Positions 35,640-44,451 of a stretch of 64,000 bases of DNA are shown here, piece by piece. This DNA is from an uncultured Eubacteriales bacterium. Its GTDB lineage: Bacteria > Bacillota > Clostridia > Oscillospirales > Acutalibacteraceae. The translations under genes and the position numbers were made by a program. Positions within the stretch are counted from its first letter, which is position 1. Each line of letters begins with the position of its first letter. The stretch covers positions 62,001 through 126,000 of the forward strand of contig CAKSST010000002.1 in NCBI GenBank assembly GCA_934489895.1, read 5' to 3'. Below the pieces are notes generated by a model, which saw only the letters and a program-made list of their open reading frames with translations, searched no databases and was not told the DNA's origin.

Positions 35640-36506
35640 TTAATTATCGTTATATGAATATATATCTGCTACCTCGCTTATAGAGATAAACGCTTTTGGG
35701 TCTATTTGTTTGACAATGCTTTTCATTTTAGGCACCTGAAATCTGTTCACAACAAAATAAACAATGGTGCGTTCCCTGTTTGAATAACCGCCTATGGCAT
35801 TGATAAGGGTTGCACCCTGCTCAAATTCCTCCATCAATGATTTTGAAACTTGCTCTGCGTTTTCGGTTATAATCATAGCACTTTTTGCACGGTCAAGACC
35901 TTCAACAATAAAGTCAACCGTTTTTAATGCGGCACCATAGGTCACAATGGAATACAAAGGCAGAATCCAACTTTTTATAACAATGCCGCTGATAATATAA
36001 AGCACAACGTTATAAATCATTACGAATGTGCCTACGCTAATACCAAGCTTTTTTGCAAAAATAACAGCCATTACCTCAATGCCGTCAATGGCACCGCCGT
36101 AGCGTATTGCCATACCGCTGCCTATACCTGAAATAAGACCGCCGAAAAGGGCACACAAAAGCAAATCGGTACCTGCAAGCGGGGAAGCAAAACTGACATC
36201 AATGGGCAAAATATCGGTAATAAGCCAAGCGGCAATAGAATATATTGCGACAATATAAATTGCGTAAATTGTGAAAACTCTGCCCTCTTTTTTAAGACCG
36301 TACAAAAACAGCGGGATGTTAATTAAAAGCAGGAAAAAAGAAAGTGATAAATTTTCGGGGGTTAGCTGGTCAAGCAGCATAGATGTACCCGAAATACCGC
36401 TGTCGTACAGCTTTACGGGCGCTAAAAATACGGTAACGCCTATCGCGTTGATGATACCGGCGACAGTAAGCATTAAAAAGTTTTTAAGTGTTGTTCCTTT
36501 AAACAA
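35640..36506 (-). CDS. YitT family membrane protein (DUF161/DUF2179)
   Basis: A 288-aa protein. Five to six membrane helices (about 10-200, with PVKLYDSGISGTSML and GIGSGMAIRYGGAIDGIEV) are followed by a cytosolic DUF2179 domain (about 215-288; GATLINAIGGYSNRERTIVYFVV). Members are numerous in Firmicutes and of unknown transport function. The ribosome site AAGGAG precedes the ATG. It is the first gene of this minus-strand unit. Confidence 0.9.
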   Translation of the reverse strand: MFKGTTLKNFLMLTVAGIINAIGVTVFLAPVKLYDSGISGTSMLLDQLTPENLSLSFFLLLINIPLFLYGLKKEGRVFTIYAIYIVAIYSIAAWLITDILPIDVSFASPLAGTDLLLCALFGGLISGIGSGMAIRYGGAIDGIEVMAVIFAKKLGISVGTFVMIYNVVLYIISGIVIKSWILPLYSIVTYGAALKTVDFIVEGLDRAKSAMIITENAEQVSKSLMEEFEQGATLINAIGGYSNRERTIVYFVVNRFQVPKMKSIVKQIDPKAFISISEVADIYSYNDN

Positions 36507-36602
36507 TTTGGTTTATTCTCCTTTTATGTAATAATGCAGTTGTCTCAACAGTTGTTCATATCCCAAACAAAGATTTTAAAGTACAAAAAGAACGGATAAA
36601 CA

Positions 36603-36716
36603 TTATCGGTATATAATCTTTTGCTTACAAATATTATATATGCGAATATTGATTTCTGCAATACTTTCCTCAACTACATCAAGCTTTTTGCAGAGTATAT
36701 TTTTGCTGCCATCCAT
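36603..36716 (-). other. Short orphan reading frame, possibly a gene remnant
   Basis: A 37-codon frame beginning MDGSKNILCKKLDVVEESIAE and ending KQKIIYR. It is helical with a heptad-like pattern, similar in feel to the C-terminal coiled coil of small regulators such as MerR, but no domain can be recognised and no good ribosome site precedes it. It lies between larC and yitT and may be the end of a lost gene, or nothing. Confidence 0.25.
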
Positions 36717-36746
36717 ATAGTGGTGCTTTCTGCCGTCACCCTACTT

Positions 36747-38009
36747 CTACTGTTTACCTATATGATCTATCACATCTAAAAGGCTGATTTTCTGCTCTCT
36801 CGCAATACGTGCAATGTCTTCATACTCGTATTTTTCTCTTGTCACACCATATCCGGCAGATGTTTTTTTTCGTATTTCTCCAAACTTTGTCGATACTGTT
36901 TTAAGGGTGCGGGAAAGGGTGTAGCGGCGGCTGATGCTTTCACGCACACCGAGCGTAGTGGTATGCTGAAAGATTTGCTGTATCATTTGCTCCTTATCTT
37001 CTTCACGGCACATGACGCAAAGCAGAATTCCCGGACGGTTTTTTTTCATCTGTGCGTAAACAGTATATACATCCAGGGCACCGGCAGCAAAAAGCTGTTC
37101 TTCTGCAAAGGCGATTGCTTCTGCTGTCATGTCATCAAGATTGCAGCACAGCTCAGCAATTGTATCGCTGGAGTTGTCGGTTTCTCCGAGCATTGCACGT
37201 ACACAGTTAGCGGCGGTAAAGTCTTTTTTGCCCATGCCATACCCAATAGCCGTCGTTCTCATAATCGGCATATCACCGAATTTTGTTGCGAAGTGCTTCA
37301 GCAGTGCCGCTCCGGTAGGGGTGCACAGTTCGCTCTTGATACCGCCACCGTAGGCAGGCACGTTTTGCAGGATATACGCAGTTGCCGGAGCAGGAACTGG
37401 GAGAATTCCGTGAGCGCATTTCACATGGCCGCTGCCAACGTGAATCGGTGAAACAACAACCTGTTCAGGAGACAGACGGTCCATTAGCATACAGACTGCC
37501 GTTATATCCGCAACGGCATCCATTGTTCCGACTTCATGAAAGTGAATTTCTGTGATTGGAACGCCGTGAGCATGGCTTTCTGCTTTAGCAATCAAGGAAT
37601 ATACTGCAATAATATCCGCTTTTACCTTTTCAGATATCGGCAGCTTTTCAATAATATGTTCGATATCATGCATATTGCTGTGATGGTGTGTATGCTCTCC
37701 GTCATGGGAATGTCCGTGCTCGCGGGAGTGCTCAAGACCGTGTGTATGTTCGTGGGAATGACAGTGTTCATGCTCATGGGCATGAGAGTGCATTTCCTCT
37801 GTTTCTTCCTCGCCGTTGACCTTTACCGTGACGTGGGTGCCCTGAATTCCGCATTTTACGGATACTTCACTGGAAACCGTAACACCGGGAATCCCAAGGC
37901 TGTTAAGTTCAGTAAGAAAATCTTCTTTGTTAGAAAGAAGCTCAAGCAAAGCCGCCGTCAGCATATCGCCTGCGGCACCCATACCGCAGTCAAGATATAA
38001 AGTTTTCAT
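36747..38009 (-). CDS. larC: Nickel-pincer cofactor nickel insertase LarC
   Basis: A 420-aa LarC (DUF111) as one continuous frame, unlike Lactiplantibacillus where LarC is made by a programmed frameshift. LDCGMGAAGDML opens the protein; a very His-rich insert spans about residues 74-114 (alternating His/Glu/Ser); ESHAHGV and VHFHEVG-like (EIHFHEVGTMDAVAD) motifs and the C-terminal CTP/nickel domain (CNLDDMTAEAIAFA, GYGMGKKDF) follow. LarC is a CTP-dependent cyclometallase that inserts nickel into the pyridinium bis-thiocarboxylate nucleotide. It lies 1 bp after larB. Confidence 0.95.
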   Translation of the reverse strand: MKTLYLDCGMGAAGDMLTAALLELLSNKEDFLTELNSLGIPGVTVSSEVSVKCGIQGTHVTVKVNGEEETEEMHSHAHEHEHCHSHEHTHGLEHSREHGHSHDGEHTHHHSNMHDIEHIIEKLPISEKVKADIIAVYSLIAKAESHAHGVPITEIHFHEVGTMDAVADITAVCMLMDRLSPEQVVVSPIHVGSGHVKCAHGILPVPAPATAYILQNVPAYGGGIKSELCTPTGAALLKHFATKFGDMPIMRTTAIGYGMGKKDFTAANCVRAMLGETDNSSDTIAELCCNLDDMTAEAIAFAEEQLFAAGALDVYTVYAQMKKNRPGILLCVMCREEDKEQMIQQIFQHTTTLGVRESISRRYTLSRTLKTVSTKFGEIRKKTSAGYGVTREKYEYEDIARIAREQKISLLDVIDHIGKQ

Positions 38010-38010
38010 T

Positions 38011-38763
38011 TTATTTTGCCTCCATATGATTGATCATACTTGCCAGATATCCGGCTCCGAATCCATTGTCAATATTAACTGCCGATACCCCGCTGGCACA
38101 GGAGTTCAGCATCGATAAAAGAGCAGACAGTCCATCAAACGATGCACCATATCCAACGCTTGTAGGGACAGCGATCACAGGACAATCCGCCAATCCGCCA
38201 ATCACGCTGGCAAGCGCGCCTTCCATACCAGCGACGGCAATTATAACGCTTGCGCTCATGATTTCATCCAGATGGGCAAGCAGACGGTGCAGCCCTGATA
38301 CACCCACATCATACAGACGAATGACTTCGTTTCCGTGCACTTCGGCGGTCAATGCAGCCTCCTCGGCAACCGGAATATCGCTCGTTCCGCCTGTTGCTAC
38401 AACAATTTTACCGATTCCGCTTGCAGAAGGGATTTGCCCGATGATTCCGACTTTAGCATCCGCGCGGTAGTCTATCGCGTGAAATGCTTGAATTTTTTCT
38501 GCGGTCTCTTCAGACAGCCTTGTAATCAGAAGCGTATTCTGGCCGTTGTGTTTCATTTTCTCTGCAATTCCGATGATCTGTTCCGCCGTTTTTCCGGCGC
38601 CGTATATGACCTCCGGCATTCCCTGGCGAATACCACGGTGCAGATCAACCTTTGCATAACCAATATCCTCAAACGGTTCTTTTTTTATTGCCAAAAGAGC
38701 ATCATCTACGGTCATTTTTCCGGCTCGTACAGACTCAAGAATCATTTTTATTTCTGTTTTCAT
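38011..38763 (-). CDS. larB: Nickel-pincer cofactor biosynthesis protein LarB
   Basis: A 250-aa LarB. An N-terminal helical part with AIKKEPFEDIGYAKVDLHRGIRQG precedes a PurE-like (AIR carboxylase fold) domain with VATGGTSDIPVAEEAALTAEV and VPTSVGYGASFDGLSALLSMLNSC. It carboxylates nicotinic acid adenine dinucleotide and hydrolyses the phosphoanhydride, the first step of the cofactor pathway. Its start overlaps the larE stop. Confidence 0.95.
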   Translation of the reverse strand: MKTEIKMILESVRAGKMTVDDALLAIKKEPFEDIGYAKVDLHRGIRQGMPEVIYGAGKTAEQIIGIAEKMKHNGQNTLLITRLSEETAEKIQAFHAIDYRADAKVGIIGQIPSASGIGKIVVATGGTSDIPVAEEAALTAEVHGNEVIRLYDVGVSGLHRLLAHLDEIMSASVIIAVAGMEGALASVIGGLADCPVIAVPTSVGYGASFDGLSALLSMLNSCASGVSAVNIDNGFGAGYLASMINHMEAK

Positions 38764-39506
38764 TATCTTTCCTCCAAATCCAGCAGAACAGCGGAATAAT
38801 ACCGCTTCAGTTTGGTAATAATCCGTTCTCTGTTTTCCATTACTTTTTCGATTTGTTTGGATGGGACCTGTATTTTGGCTGCATCTCCCATCCGCCGCAC
38901 CCGAAAATCTGTCAGACCGAGAGAAAACAAAAAATCCTCAGACGCTTCCGTTGCTTTTAATTTTTCATCCGTAATGGGTTCTCCGGCGGGAATCCGTGTG
39001 GCAAGACAGGCATAGGCGGGTTTGTCCCATGTAAACAGTCCCGCTGCCTGAGAAAGCCGGCGAATTTCTGATTTAGTCAGTCCGCACTCTCTAAGCGGAG
39101 ACAATACCGACAATTCTCTTATAGCACGCATTCCCGGACGGTCTGACGCATCATCAGAGGCGTTTGTACCATCGAGCAATACCGAAAAGCCATCTTCCGC
39201 TGCTGCTTGCTGGATTGTTCCAAAAATCATTCTCTTGCAATGGTAACAGCGATCATAGGAATTTTCTGCAATGACGCTGGATGACAGCACATCAGCGGTC
39301 AATACTCGTATTGGAACATTCAGTTCATTGGCAAGCCGCATGGCATCATCCATTTCAAACTGCGGCTGAAAAACAGATTTCACATAATATGCCTGGACCT
39401 CAGCACCGTTTTGCTTCGCAGCATACAGCAGATATGCGGAATCCACACCGCCGGAAAAGGCGACAGCCGTTTTCGGATGTGCGGAAAAGAATTCACTTAG
39501 CTTCAT
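38763..39506 (-). CDS. larE: Cofactor sulfur-insertion enzyme LarE
   Basis: A 247-aa PP-loop enzyme with SGGVDS near residues 19-24. The Cys of PAYACLATRIP corresponds to the cysteine that gives up its sulfur in the single-turnover type of LarE; a CYHCKR pair lies near 85. LarE adenylylates the LarB product and installs the two thiocarboxylates. It is the first lar gene of the group and follows two small membrane proteins. Confidence 0.93.
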   Translation of the reverse strand: MKLSEFFSAHPKTAVAFSGGVDSAYLLYAAKQNGAEVQAYYVKSVFQPQFEMDDAMRLANELNVPIRVLTADVLSSSVIAENSYDRCYHCKRMIFGTIQQAAAEDGFSVLLDGTNASDDASDRPGMRAIRELSVLSPLRECGLTKSEIRRLSQAAGLFTWDKPAYACLATRIPAGEPITDEKLKATEASEDFLFSLGLTDFRVRRMGDAAKIQVPSKQIEKVMENRERIITKLKRYYSAVLLDLEER

Positions 39507-39566
39507 GTTATACTCCTATAATATAAAACGGTTCTGTATTAAAGCAGAACCACTCAGCCGTGTTAA

Positions 39567-39884
39567 TTACTTTTTTCTTGAATAGTGTGCTGCTTTAACA
39601 ACGCCTTTAGGATCTTTCACAAGCAGAATAACAAGCCATATGATCAAACCAAGGGCTACAACAGACAAGCCAAGATAAAAATCGTTGAGCATATCAACGG
39701 GAGCAGGAGTAAAAAACTCTGCACCAAGTTCTGCATACTCGAAGATCGCATCAACAAGCCACATTAAAGACGCACCCCAGTACATCCAACAAAGAGGGCC
39801 GACCTTCATTTCGCTTTTCGGTGCGCCCTTATACCAAATGACCGTGCTTATAATTGCCGCAAATACAGTTGTTAAAAGAGTCAT
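39567..39884 (-). CDS. Small membrane protein of the lar cluster (unknown, 105 aa)
   Basis: A 105-aa protein with three predicted membrane helices: MTLLTTVFAAIISTVIWY, a WMYWGASLMWLVDAIFEYAELG segment and FYLGLSVVALGLIIWLVILLV, ending in a basic tail. I do not recognise a family. It lies 3 bp after the 137-aa gene and 60 bp before larE on the same strand. The position suggests a link with nickel or cofactor handling, but there is no motif to prove it. Confidence 0.75.
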   Translation of the reverse strand: MTLLTTVFAAIISTVIWYKGAPKSEMKVGPLCWMYWGASLMWLVDAIFEYAELGAEFFTPAPVDMLNDFYLGLSVVALGLIIWLVILLVKDPKGVVKAAHYSRKK

Positions 39885-39887
39885 ACT

Positions 39888-40301
39888 TTATGCGCCCTCC
39901 TGTGCGAGTTTTGGAGCAAGAAGTGCTCTTTTTTCCACAACAGAAGAGACAACCAGCATACCAATCCATACAGCCGTAACAAGAACGGCCATTGTTACTC
40001 CTGCGCTGCTCATCTCCGCCAGCATTTGGGCAGTTTCTCCATTTCCAACTGCCGTCAGAAACGGAAAGAAGGGAACCGCTTCGCCATGCCATACATGCTC
40101 GAAAGCAAGCAGTGCCGAGCCGCCCCAAAGCAGCTTGTTCAGCCAACCAAGTTTTGTGGAAAACTTGATTTTGGTTGCTTCCTGAACAGAGCCATCCGAA
40201 AGAGAGAGCTTTACAGTTTTTTCCTTTTCTTTAGTCTTGATCACCTTTGCAGCAACCGTAGTAATGACTGCTTCTGCAGCCGGTACGACAAAACATGCCA
40301 T
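39888..40301 (-). CDS. Small membrane protein of the lar cluster (unknown, 137 aa)
   Basis: A 137-aa protein beginning MACFVVPAAEAVITTVAAKV, followed by a Lys/Glu-rich cytosolic stretch (KTKEKEKTVKLSLSDGS), a helix around LNKLLWGGSALLAFEHVWHGE and a helix TMAVLVTAVWIGMLVVSSVV near the C-terminus. AGGAGGT lies 7 nt before the ATG and a promoter candidate 170 bp upstream. I recognise no family; possible metal ligands (Cys3, His in EHVWHGE) are only suggestive. Tight coupling with the 105-aa protein suggests a two-part membrane complex. Confidence 0.75.
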   Translation of the reverse strand: MACFVVPAAEAVITTVAAKVIKTKEKEKTVKLSLSDGSVQEATKIKFSTKLGWLNKLLWGGSALLAFEHVWHGEAVPFFPFLTAVGNGETAQMLAEMSSAGVTMAVLVTAVWIGMLVVSSVVEKRALLAPKLAQEGA

Positions 40302-40462
40302 AATTTGTACCTCCTGTAATTAAATGCCTTTATACAAAAAAGAAAGCATACCGTCCCTCTTCAAAGGAACCGCATACCTTCTTGTGTATACATATCTTCA
40401 TTTATATGATTTGGCTATTCTACCACTTGATGCTTCTGCATCATCGTTCAGCTTCCTGCATG

Positions 40463-40492
40463 AACATACTTATTGTATCACTGTATTGTCAA
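40463..40492 (-). promoter_or_regulatory. Promoter candidate of the membrane-protein/lar genes
   Basis: On the minus strand, TTGACA (40487-40492), 18-bp spacer, TATGTT (40463-40468). A perfect -35 with moderate -10, leaving a leader of about 155 nt before the 137-aa gene. Confidence 0.5.
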
Positions 40493-40513
40493 AAATGCAA
40501 GTATTTGCGGTTG

Positions 40514-40909
40514 TTATTTTATTTCTTTGAGGATTTCAGTTATTAACCTTCCGATAGACAGGTCTGAGACACCGACGATAATATTGCTGCAGTGGTTGAC
40601 AGGAATTAACAATCGTTTTGCATCGCTTTGTCCAACAGCGAGCGCCATGGCAGGCGTGATTTCGCCATACAGTGCATCAGCAATTACGATGCCGATAGGA
40701 CCGATTATTACATCTGCGTGACGGCAGTTAACGATAACGGCATTTTCTCCTGTTGCAGCATGGTCAGCTCCTGCTTTCAGCATGGCTGTTGTTGCTATAC
40801 TGTTTGTTCCGACCGCTGTAATTTCTATCTGCGGCATATCACGCTTAATTGCAGCGATTACTTGTTTTCCGATTCCGCCGCCTTGGGCATCTATTACCAG
40901 TGTTTTCAT
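40514..40909 (-). CDS. DUF3842 family protein
   Basis: A 131-aa soluble protein beginning MKTLVIDAQGGGIGKQVIAAI, a Rossmann-like Gly-rich start, with GPIGIVIADALYGEITPAMALAVGQSDAKRLLIPVNHC later. ATG 40909 has GGAGG upstream. DUF3842 proteins are of unknown function; this one lies directly upstream of the lar group on the same strand. The Gly motif suggests nucleotide binding, which would fit nucleotide-cofactor chemistry, but this is inference. Confidence 0.8.
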   Translation of the reverse strand: MKTLVIDAQGGGIGKQVIAAIKRDMPQIEITAVGTNSIATTAMLKAGADHAATGENAVIVNCRHADVIIGPIGIVIADALYGEITPAMALAVGQSDAKRLLIPVNHCSNIIVGVSDLSIGRLITEILKEIK

Positions 40910-40966
40910 GTAAAATCCTCCAACTATAGAACTCATATCATTTCAAAATATTATGAAGAGTTTTGT

Positions 40967-42307
40967 TTAAAGCTTGGATAAAAGAGCAACCGTCTCAACA
41001 TGTGCTGTTCTTGGAAAAAGGTCTGCAGGGGTTGCGTTCGTTGTTTTATAGCCTAAAGCTGCAAAACGGGCGCAGTCACGCGCCAGTGTTGCGGGGTCGC
41101 AGGAGATATACACAATCCTGTCGGGCGCAAAGCCGCGGGCGACGGCTTCAATTACTTGCTCGCAGCAGCCTTTGCGCGGCGGGTCAAGAATAACAACATC
41201 GGGTTTTATGCCCTCTTCTTTTAACTGCTTTGCGGCATCGGCAGCATCGGCGCATATAAAGCGTGCGTTTTCAATGCCGTTTTGTTTAGCATTAAACTGC
41301 GCATCACGCACAGCCTGTGGGATAATCTCAACGCCTATAATCTTTTTTGCGTCCTTTGACATTGAAAGACCTATGGCGCCTGCGCCGCAATACAAATCAA
41401 GCAAAATTTTATCTTTTGGCTGTGCAAGCTCGGCAACCTTTTGGTACAGCTTTTGCGCCATATCTCTGTTAACCTGATAAAAAGACAAGCAAGAAATGCG
41501 TATTTTTATGCCGCATATAATATCGGTTATATAACCGCTTCCGTAAAGGGTTTTGCACTTATCAGACAGAATAACATTAGTAACATTTTGGTTTATGTTG
41601 ATTACTAATGTGTAAAAACTATCGGGCAGTGCGGTTTTTAATGCTTCGATAAGCAAATCACTTGAGGGCAAGGCTTTTGCGTTTATAACCATTGTTACCA
41701 TAAGCTGATTGGTGCCCTCCGCAAGCCTTAGGTAAATGTGGCGAATAGTACCCTTGTTTGCGGTTTCATCATAGCCTGTAATATTGTTTTGCTGCATCCA
41801 TTGTTTAATAATATCCAACGCAATTTTAAAAATTTCGGGCTGCAGGTTGCAATCGTCACAGGGCACTATACGGTGCGAGTGGCGGGCAAAAAAACCGACA
41901 TCGCCGTTTATATCTACGGGATATTGCGCTTTGTTGCGGTAACGACTGTTTTCACCGCTTAAAATTTCATTTACAGGCACATCAAGCTTTGCAATATGTG
42001 TAAAAGCGTCGGCAACAATACGCTGCTTTTGTGCAAGTTCGGTATTATAGTCAAGATGACCGAAAATACAGCCGCCGCATTTAAGCGATACAGGACAGGC
42101 GGGCGTAATACGGTCGGGCGAGCTTTCTATAATCTGCTCAATTTTGCCGTAGGCACAGTTGCGCTTAACCTTTAAAATTTTAACGCTTAACAGCTCGCCT
42201 TTAAGGCCGCCCGGTACAAAAATAACAAGACCGTCCTGCTTGCATACTGCGCTGCCTTCAGCGGTGCAGTCTTCGGCACGTATAGTTATAATTTCGTTTT
42301 TTTGCAT
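40967..42307 (-). CDS. rlmD: RlmD-type 23S rRNA (uracil-C5) methyltransferase
   Basis: A 446-aa TrmA/RlmD-family enzyme. An N-terminal TRAM domain (about 5-60) is followed by the Fe-S type Cys cluster (CPVSLKCGGCIFGH), SAM motif LLDLYCGAGAIGLSM and the catalytic Cys in VYISCDPATLARDC. ATG 42307 is chosen because AGAGG lies 8 nt upstream. It methylates C5 of a 23S rRNA uridine; which of the RlmC/RlmD/RlmCD specificities applies is not readable. Confidence 0.92.
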   Translation of the reverse strand: MQKNEIITIRAEDCTAEGSAVCKQDGLVIFVPGGLKGELLSVKILKVKRNCAYGKIEQIIESSPDRITPACPVSLKCGGCIFGHLDYNTELAQKQRIVADAFTHIAKLDVPVNEILSGENSRYRNKAQYPVDINGDVGFFARHSHRIVPCDDCNLQPEIFKIALDIIKQWMQQNNITGYDETANKGTIRHIYLRLAEGTNQLMVTMVINAKALPSSDLLIEALKTALPDSFYTLVININQNVTNVILSDKCKTLYGSGYITDIICGIKIRISCLSFYQVNRDMAQKLYQKVAELAQPKDKILLDLYCGAGAIGLSMSKDAKKIIGVEIIPQAVRDAQFNAKQNGIENARFICADAADAAKQLKEEGIKPDVVILDPPRKGCCEQVIEAVARGFAPDRIVYISCDPATLARDCARFAALGYKTTNATPADLFPRTAHVETVALLSKL

Positions 42308-42377
42308 GACGGTCACCTCTTTTTACATAATAAAACATTTTATCACAATATCCATAATAATGCAAACAAAAGGAAGA

Positions 42378-42405
42378 TTGACAAAACAAAAAATTAAAAT
42401 ATAAT
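42378..42405 (+). promoter_or_regulatory. Promoter of the NagD-like gene
   Basis: TTGACA, 16-bp spacer, TATAAT: both hexamers match the sigma-A consensus exactly, 22 bp before the ATG. Confidence 0.8.
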
Positions 42406-42427
42406 TGAACTGTAGAGGGGATGCGTT

Positions 42428-43201
42428 ATGAAAAAATATAAACTTTATTTGCTGGATATGGACGGCACAATTTATATTGGTAACCGTCTTTTTTCTCAAA
42501 CGCCCGCCTTTTTGCAATATATTAAGGATATCGGCGGCAAATATATATTTTTAACCAACAACTCTTCCAAAAGTGCGGATGTGTATGTTGAAAAGCTTAA
42601 AAAAATGGGAATTGACGCCGCAAAAGAGGATTTTTTAACCTCTGCCTATGCAACATATATTTACTTAAAGGAAACCTACGGCAGTAAAAAGCTGTACGTT
42701 TTAGGTACACGGTCGCTTTATGATGAGTTTTGTGAGTGGGGGCTTAATGTTACCGACCGCCTTGAAGACGGCATAGAGTGCCTTGTTATAGGCTACGATA
42801 CTGAGCTTACTTACAGTAAGCTTGAAGATGCCTGCATACTGCTGGGCAAGGGTGTGGATTATGTCGCCACCCACCCTGATATGCTTTGTCCTACCGAGTA
42901 CGGTTTTGCTCCTGACTGCGGCTGCTTTTGCGAAATGCTTGAGCATGCCACAGACAGAAAGCCCAAGGTTATAGGCAAACCGTATCCCGAAATGGTGCTT
43001 ATGGCACTAAAGCAAACGGGTGTTGAAAAGTCTGATGACATTTTCTTAGGCGACAGAATGTATACCGATATTGCCTGTGCGCTTAATGCAGGTATTGATG
43101 CAGGACTTGTGATGACAGGGGAGACTACCTTGGAAATGGCAAATAAAAGCGATATAAAACCAACCTATATATTGGATAGCATAAAAGATTGTATGATATA
43201 A
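42428..43201 (+). CDS. HAD-IIA (NagD-like) phosphatase
   Basis: A 257-aa HAD hydrolase with motif I LDMDGTIYIGN, motif II FLTNNSSKS, motif III Lys in GKPYPEMV and motif IV FLGDRMYTDIACA, typical of the NagD/AraL subgroup. Substrates may be sugar phosphates, nucleotides or phospholipid-derived phosphates; none can be fixed here. It is transcribed alone from a consensus promoter and has GAGGGG before the ATG. Confidence 0.9.
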   Translation: MKKYKLYLLDMDGTIYIGNRLFSQTPAFLQYIKDIGGKYIFLTNNSSKSADVYVEKLKKMGIDAAKEDFLTSAYATYIYLKETYGSKKLYVLGTRSLYDEFCEWGLNVTDRLEDGIECLVIGYDTELTYSKLEDACILLGKGVDYVATHPDMLCPTEYGFAPDCGCFCEMLEHATDRKPKVIGKPYPEMVLMALKQTGVEKSDDIFLGDRMYTDIACALNAGIDAGLVMTGETTLEMANKSDIKPTYILDSIKDCMI

Positions 43202-43354
43202 AAAAGCGGTGAAAGTATAATGCTAATGCCGAATAAGGAAGTCATTTGAAACCGTTTATAGAAATACAACTTGTGACAACAAACATTTCTATGCAGTCGC
43301 AGTTCTTCGGCTACGTTTATATATTCATATAAATTATCAGCAAGGGTCCTCTCA

Positions 43355-43392
43355 AAATCGGTCAATGGCTTTATAATAGTATTGACCGATTT
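43355..43392. promoter_or_regulatory. TetR-type operator over a -10 box
   Basis: AAATCGGTCAAT (43355-43366) and its exact complement (43381-43392) flank a TATAAT at 43372-43377. A 12-bp perfect inverted repeat around a -10 box just upstream of a TetR-like remnant is what an autoregulatory operator would look like. Confidence 0.55.
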
Positions 43393-43411
43393 GGTTAACG
43401 GAGGCTATGGT

Positions 43412-43564
43412 ATGAATGAAAGATTCTTTTCTTTGCCCGCAGAAAAGCAGCAGACAATCATAAACGCAGGATACAGGGTCTTTTCGCAGAATTCCTATAA
43501 AAACAGTCCTATGAGTGAAATACTGATGAATTTTTGGAAGAGCATATATCTTCGGAAAGGATGA
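43412..43564 (+). pseudogene. TetR-family regulator remnant, internal deletion
   Basis: Fifty codons from ATG 43412 with GGAGG upstream. The N-terminus MNERFFSLPAEKQQTIINAGYRVF and QNSYKNSPMSEI is the start of a TetR helix-turn-helix domain, but the frame jumps straight to a tail NFWKSIYLRKG that looks like a regulator C-terminus. About 130 residues seem deleted, including the recognition helix. It precedes the ABC genes by 6 bp and was presumably their repressor. Confidence 0.65.
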
Positions 43565-43570
43565 CGGAAT

Positions 43571-44451
43571 ATGGATGTCATTAAAACGGCAAAGCTCACG
43601 AAATACTATGGTAAGGCAAGAGGTATCATTGACCTTAATTTAACGGTAGAACAGGGCGAATTCTTTGGCTTTATAGGACCCAACGGAGCCGGAAAATCCA
43701 CCACAATCCGAACATTGTTAGGCCTTATTGCCCCCACATGCGGCAGCGCGACGACATTCGGAAAAGATGTCACAAAAGAAAAAGAGTCAATTTTGCAGGA
43801 TATTGGATATCTTCCCTCAGAGGCGTTATTTTATCAAGGAATGAGGGTAAAAGATGTATTAAAGCTGTCTGCCGATTTGCGGAAAAGGATTGCATGGCTG
43901 AATCTGAAATGCTCTGTGAGCGCTTACAGCTTGATACATCCCGAAAGATAGATGAACTTTCTTTTGGCAACAGAAAAAAGGTTGCCATTGTCTGCGCTTT
44001 ACAGCACCGACCCGAATTGCTGGTACTGGACGAGCCGACAGGCGGACTCGATCCGCTGATGCAAAAGGCGTTTTTTGACATTTTGCAGGAAAGAAACAAG
44101 GCAGGAACAACCATTTTCCTCTCAAGCCATGTTCTCTCTGAAATTCAGTGCAACTGCACCCGTGCGGCAATTATCCGTGAAGGCAAAATCATTTCATGCG
44201 ACAATGTGGATGCTCTTTCTAAAACGAATGCAAAGCGCATAACTATTCAAGGTGTTATAGACCTTGAACATCTAAGCGGTATTCTAGACAGAAAAGATTT
44301 GAAAAACTCGGTCAGTTTCCTTTACAGCGGAGATATGGGAAGCTTGCTGCACGCACTGTCCTTGGGTCAGGTGGATGACCTTACGGTTACTGAGCCGGAT
44401 CTTGAAGAAGTATTCCTGCATTATTATGAAAAGGAGGGGACGATGGTATGA
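43571..44451 (+). pseudogene. ABC transporter ATPase, frameshifted
   Basis: Two frames cover one ABC-2-type ATPase. The first (from ATG 43571) has Walker A GPNGAGKST and runs through YLPSEALFYQGMRVKDVLKLSADLRK; the second takes over at about 43880 with EKDCMAESEMLCERL, signature LSFGNRKKVAI and Walker B LLVLDEPTGGLDP. The switch occurs at an A-run (GCGGAAAAGG), where one A appears to be lost. The ATGA overlap with the permease remains. Non-functional unless the shift is an assembly error. Confidence 0.8.

Noticed and set aside
43165..43365. Minus-strand frame of 66 codons overlapping the end of the NagD-like gene
   Set aside because: No ribosome site, overlaps a confident gene and the operator palindrome, and no recognisable domain.
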